A stretch of 14,964 bases of DNA from the NCBI GenBank assembly GCA_016462305.1, contig JAEMTM010000020.1, positions 5,908-20,871 on the forward strand. Reading direction: 5' to 3'. The notes under the pieces were generated by a model. That model did no database searches. It was not told where the DNA came from and saw only the letters and a list, made by a program, of their open reading frames with translations. Positions 13,745-14,964 of the stretch are shown piece by piece. This DNA is from Sphingomonadaceae bacterium (GTDB taxonomy: Bacteria > Pseudomonadota > Alphaproteobacteria > Sphingomonadales > Sphingomonadaceae). The position numbers and the translations under genes are program-made. The stretch's first letter is position 1. Every line of letters begins with the position of its first letter.

Positions 13745-13977
13745 GGGTGGGTGGTGTAGCGAAAGCGGGGGCGATGCGAAATGATGTTGTGGGTGGGGGG
13801 TAACTGACTCTGGCGGCATCAAAAAAACCTCTGGTGCCAAAAAATCGGTCTCGCTGAAGAACGAAAAATACCGACGGAACACCGTCTATGGTAGGTACTT
13901 ATCCACAAACATACCAACATATGGTGATAAAATCAGGTTGCGTTTCCCAATAACTTCTTATAAGTAGAGAAACCCTG
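13745..13977. other. Intergenic region with one perfect DnaA-box match and a GC drop
   Basis: Between rluE and the DUF3800 gene there is no supported gene. Base composition changes within it: GC-rich up to about 13,850, then clearly AT-richer, marking a probable junction between core and accessory DNA. TTATCCACA at 13899-13907 is an exact match to the consensus DnaA box, but it is single. A small hairpin (GACGG/CCGTC, 13873-13886) lies beside it. No transposase, tRNA or convincing attachment site is seen. Confidence 0.4.
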
Positions 13978-14025
13978 TCCGATTTGAAACCTCACGCCCT
14001 GCGTGGGGCCTTCTGTAGAATCGGA
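13978..14025. terminator. Nested inverted repeat just after the DUF3800 stop (possible terminator)
   Basis: An outer pair, TCCGATT (13978-13984) and AATCGGA (14019-14025), encloses an inner stem CCTCACGC/GCGTGGGG (13990-13997 and 14001-14008, one G-T pair, three-base loop). It starts five bases beyond the DUF3800 stop codon on the minus strand, where a terminator would be expected. The following T-run is weak (GTTTC), so factor-independent termination is uncertain. An end structure of a mobile segment is an alternative. Confidence 0.4.
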
Positions 14026-14030
14026 TGGGG

Positions 14031-14885
14031 TTACTTTCCTTTAGTTTTAGCTTTTTTCGTTCGCGACGGGTCTATTACTGCGTTGTTCGGAACGAACAGC
14101 CAATGCCGATAGGGCTGTTCAAAACGCTCGTGCGGACCGTCCATTATCCCTGTGCTCGTTCCGACGTTAAAGTTCGGATAAATTTCGCGAATTCTATCTT
14201 TGATCTTTGCATATACACGCGCTTTAGCTTTGGTCCGCTTGCCGCGACGTTTAGCGGGCGGGTGCGGCCTTGTATGCTTTTCGTTGAGCCGCGACTGTAT
14301 TCCGCCCAAAACAACATCCAGTGCCTGAAGGATATTATGCTCTTTGGAATTCACCTCGGCAATGTCATGATAGGCGATCGACATGCCAGCACGAGACCAC
14401 TTTGGGAACGATGAAAGCGTGGACATGTAATCTTTGAACTGGCGGAACTTATCTGAATGATGGGGGACATCGTCGAGCAATAACTGGGCCGTTGCTGTGT
14501 CCCCGTCGGGAACAGCATATTGTAGTCCAAAGGCATGTTTTACAAACTGATAATAAAGCATAAAATAATCACGCCCTATCATATATTCTTCTAGAACAGG
14601 TCTATGCCTGTTGTGGGTGAACATGATACGAATTTTCATGTCGCCGCGCTCTACAATATCAAAAACTTTATCGACAAAAGCTATATATTTATCAGCGTAA
14701 TTTTCGGTAATTCGTTGCCATTTCATTTCGCCATCAAAAATTCGCAGTTCGTTCTTTAAAGCTTGTAATTCTGCTTCGATGGCCTCGCGTCGCGAAGCAA
14801 GTATGAGCACTCCGCCATAGAAGTTCGAAAAGAACTGTCCTTTGTCATCGGATTCATCGCAATATATGATGTATCTAGTTGGCAT
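14031..14885 (-). CDS. DUF3800 domain-containing protein (RNase H-like fold)
   Basis: The 284-residue protein fits DUF3800. It opens with YIIYCDESDDKG (D10, E11), has GEMKW near 52-56 and LLLDDV (D138, D139), and then DIAEVNSKEHNILQALDVVLGG (174-195) with the conserved glutamate, glutamine and aspartate. The spaced acidic residues suit a metal-dependent nuclease of the RNase H-like superfamily, though activity is unproven for the family. A strongly basic segment (about 204-230) and a Lys-rich C-terminus suggest nucleic-acid contact. DUF3800 genes often occur in mobile or defence-related regions. Base composition is visibly AT-richer than the rest of the window, a sign of transfer. No ribosome site precedes the ATG. 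Instead the upstream gene's TAA overlaps it (TAATG), so translation depends on re-initiation. Confidence 0.88.
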   Translation of the reverse strand: MPTRYIIYCDESDDKGQFFSNFYGGVLILASRREAIEAELQALKNELRIFDGEMKWQRITENYADKYIAFVDKVFDIVERGDMKIRIMFTHNRHRPVLEEYMIGRDYFMLYYQFVKHAFGLQYAVPDGDTATAQLLLDDVPHHSDKFRQFKDYMSTLSSFPKWSRAGMSIAYHDIAEVNSKEHNILQALDVVLGGIQSRLNEKHTRPHPPAKRRGKRTKAKARVYAKIKDRIREIYPNFNVGTSTGIMDGPHERFEQPYRHWLFVPNNAVIDPSRTKKAKTKGK

Positions 14886-14964
14886 TAAAGGAAATGGTGA
14901 TAGAAATCGATAAGAGTCAAGCCTATAATTTCAAGCAGTCCTCCCACGATCTGGATTGCGACAC
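14885..14964 (-). CDS. C-terminal end of a probable membrane protein, upstream partner of the DUF3800 gene (runs off the right edge)
   Basis: Reading leftward from the right edge, a frame stays open for 25 codons and ends in a TAA that shares one base with the DUF3800 ATG. Its end contains a hydrophobic core IVGGLLEIIGLTLIDF followed by YHHFL, which looks like a C-terminal membrane helix. The other two minus-strand frames close within the same stretch with less protein-like sequence. The TAATG overlap and the lack of a ribosome site for the downstream gene support a real coupled gene. Nothing more can be said about its family from this fragment. Confidence 0.5.
   Translation of the reverse strand, partial: VAIQIVGGLLEIIGLTLIDFYHHFL

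Noticed and set aside
13745..13882. N-terminal extension of the pseudouridine synthase
   Set aside because: The extra 46 residues are low-complexity Pro/His/Ser-rich and absent from RluE; the family start is the ATG at 13744.

Overview
The window looks like chromosomal DNA from an alphaproteobacterium of the Sphingomonadales, in the Sphingopyxis/Sphingorhabdus range. This rests on the protein families and gene order (aroQ-accB-accC, a fused ThiS-ThiG, a UrcA-family exported protein, lnt-metK-trmB), the moderately high GC of the core genes, and a GC-rich palindromic repeat of the kind scattered through sphingomonad genomes. The genus assignment is inference; no rRNA is present.

Layout. Left edge (1-380): the 5' part of an exported protein with a seven-residue repeat. 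381-3387 (minus strand): an aroQ-accB-accC run ending in a VanX-like D-Ala-D-Ala dipeptidase lipoprotein whose start overlaps accC by 25 bases. 3476-4483 (plus): a ThiS-ThiG fusion. 4745-5086 (plus): a UrcA-family protein. It converges on a LytS/LytTR-type two-component pair (5132-7041, minus) and shares a bidirectional terminator with it. 7108-10930 (minus): lnt-metK-trmB. 11021-13182 (plus): a small exported protein coupled to a VOC-fold protein, a RoxA/YcfD-type L16 arginine hydroxylase, and a small zinc-ribbon protein. 13193-13744 (minus): RluE-type pseudouridine synthase. From about 13,850 the DNA becomes visibly AT-richer and holds a DUF3800 protein coupled to the tail of a probable membrane protein that runs off the right edge. 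This end looks like accessory DNA.

Most of the window is ordinary housekeeping: fatty acid synthesis, shikimate pathway, thiamine, SAM synthesis, lipoprotein acylation, and tRNA/rRNA/ribosomal protein modification. Four things stand out. First, lnt carries a 159-base in-frame insertion of a palindromic repeat element, flanked by a possible 5-base target duplication; removing it restores an ordinary Lnt sequence. Second, direct repeats of the form GTT(C/G)GTCGA(A/T), spaced 21 bases apart, lie upstream of both the histidine kinase gene and urcA, which suggests a local LytTR regulon. Third, the metK-trmB junction contains two overlapping, mutually exclusive RNA stems. Fourth, the DUF3800 gene starts through a TAATG stop/start overlap with an upstream membrane-protein gene. 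I did not see an unmistakable new multi-gene system. The DUF3800 pair at the right edge is the best candidate, but it is cut by the window end.
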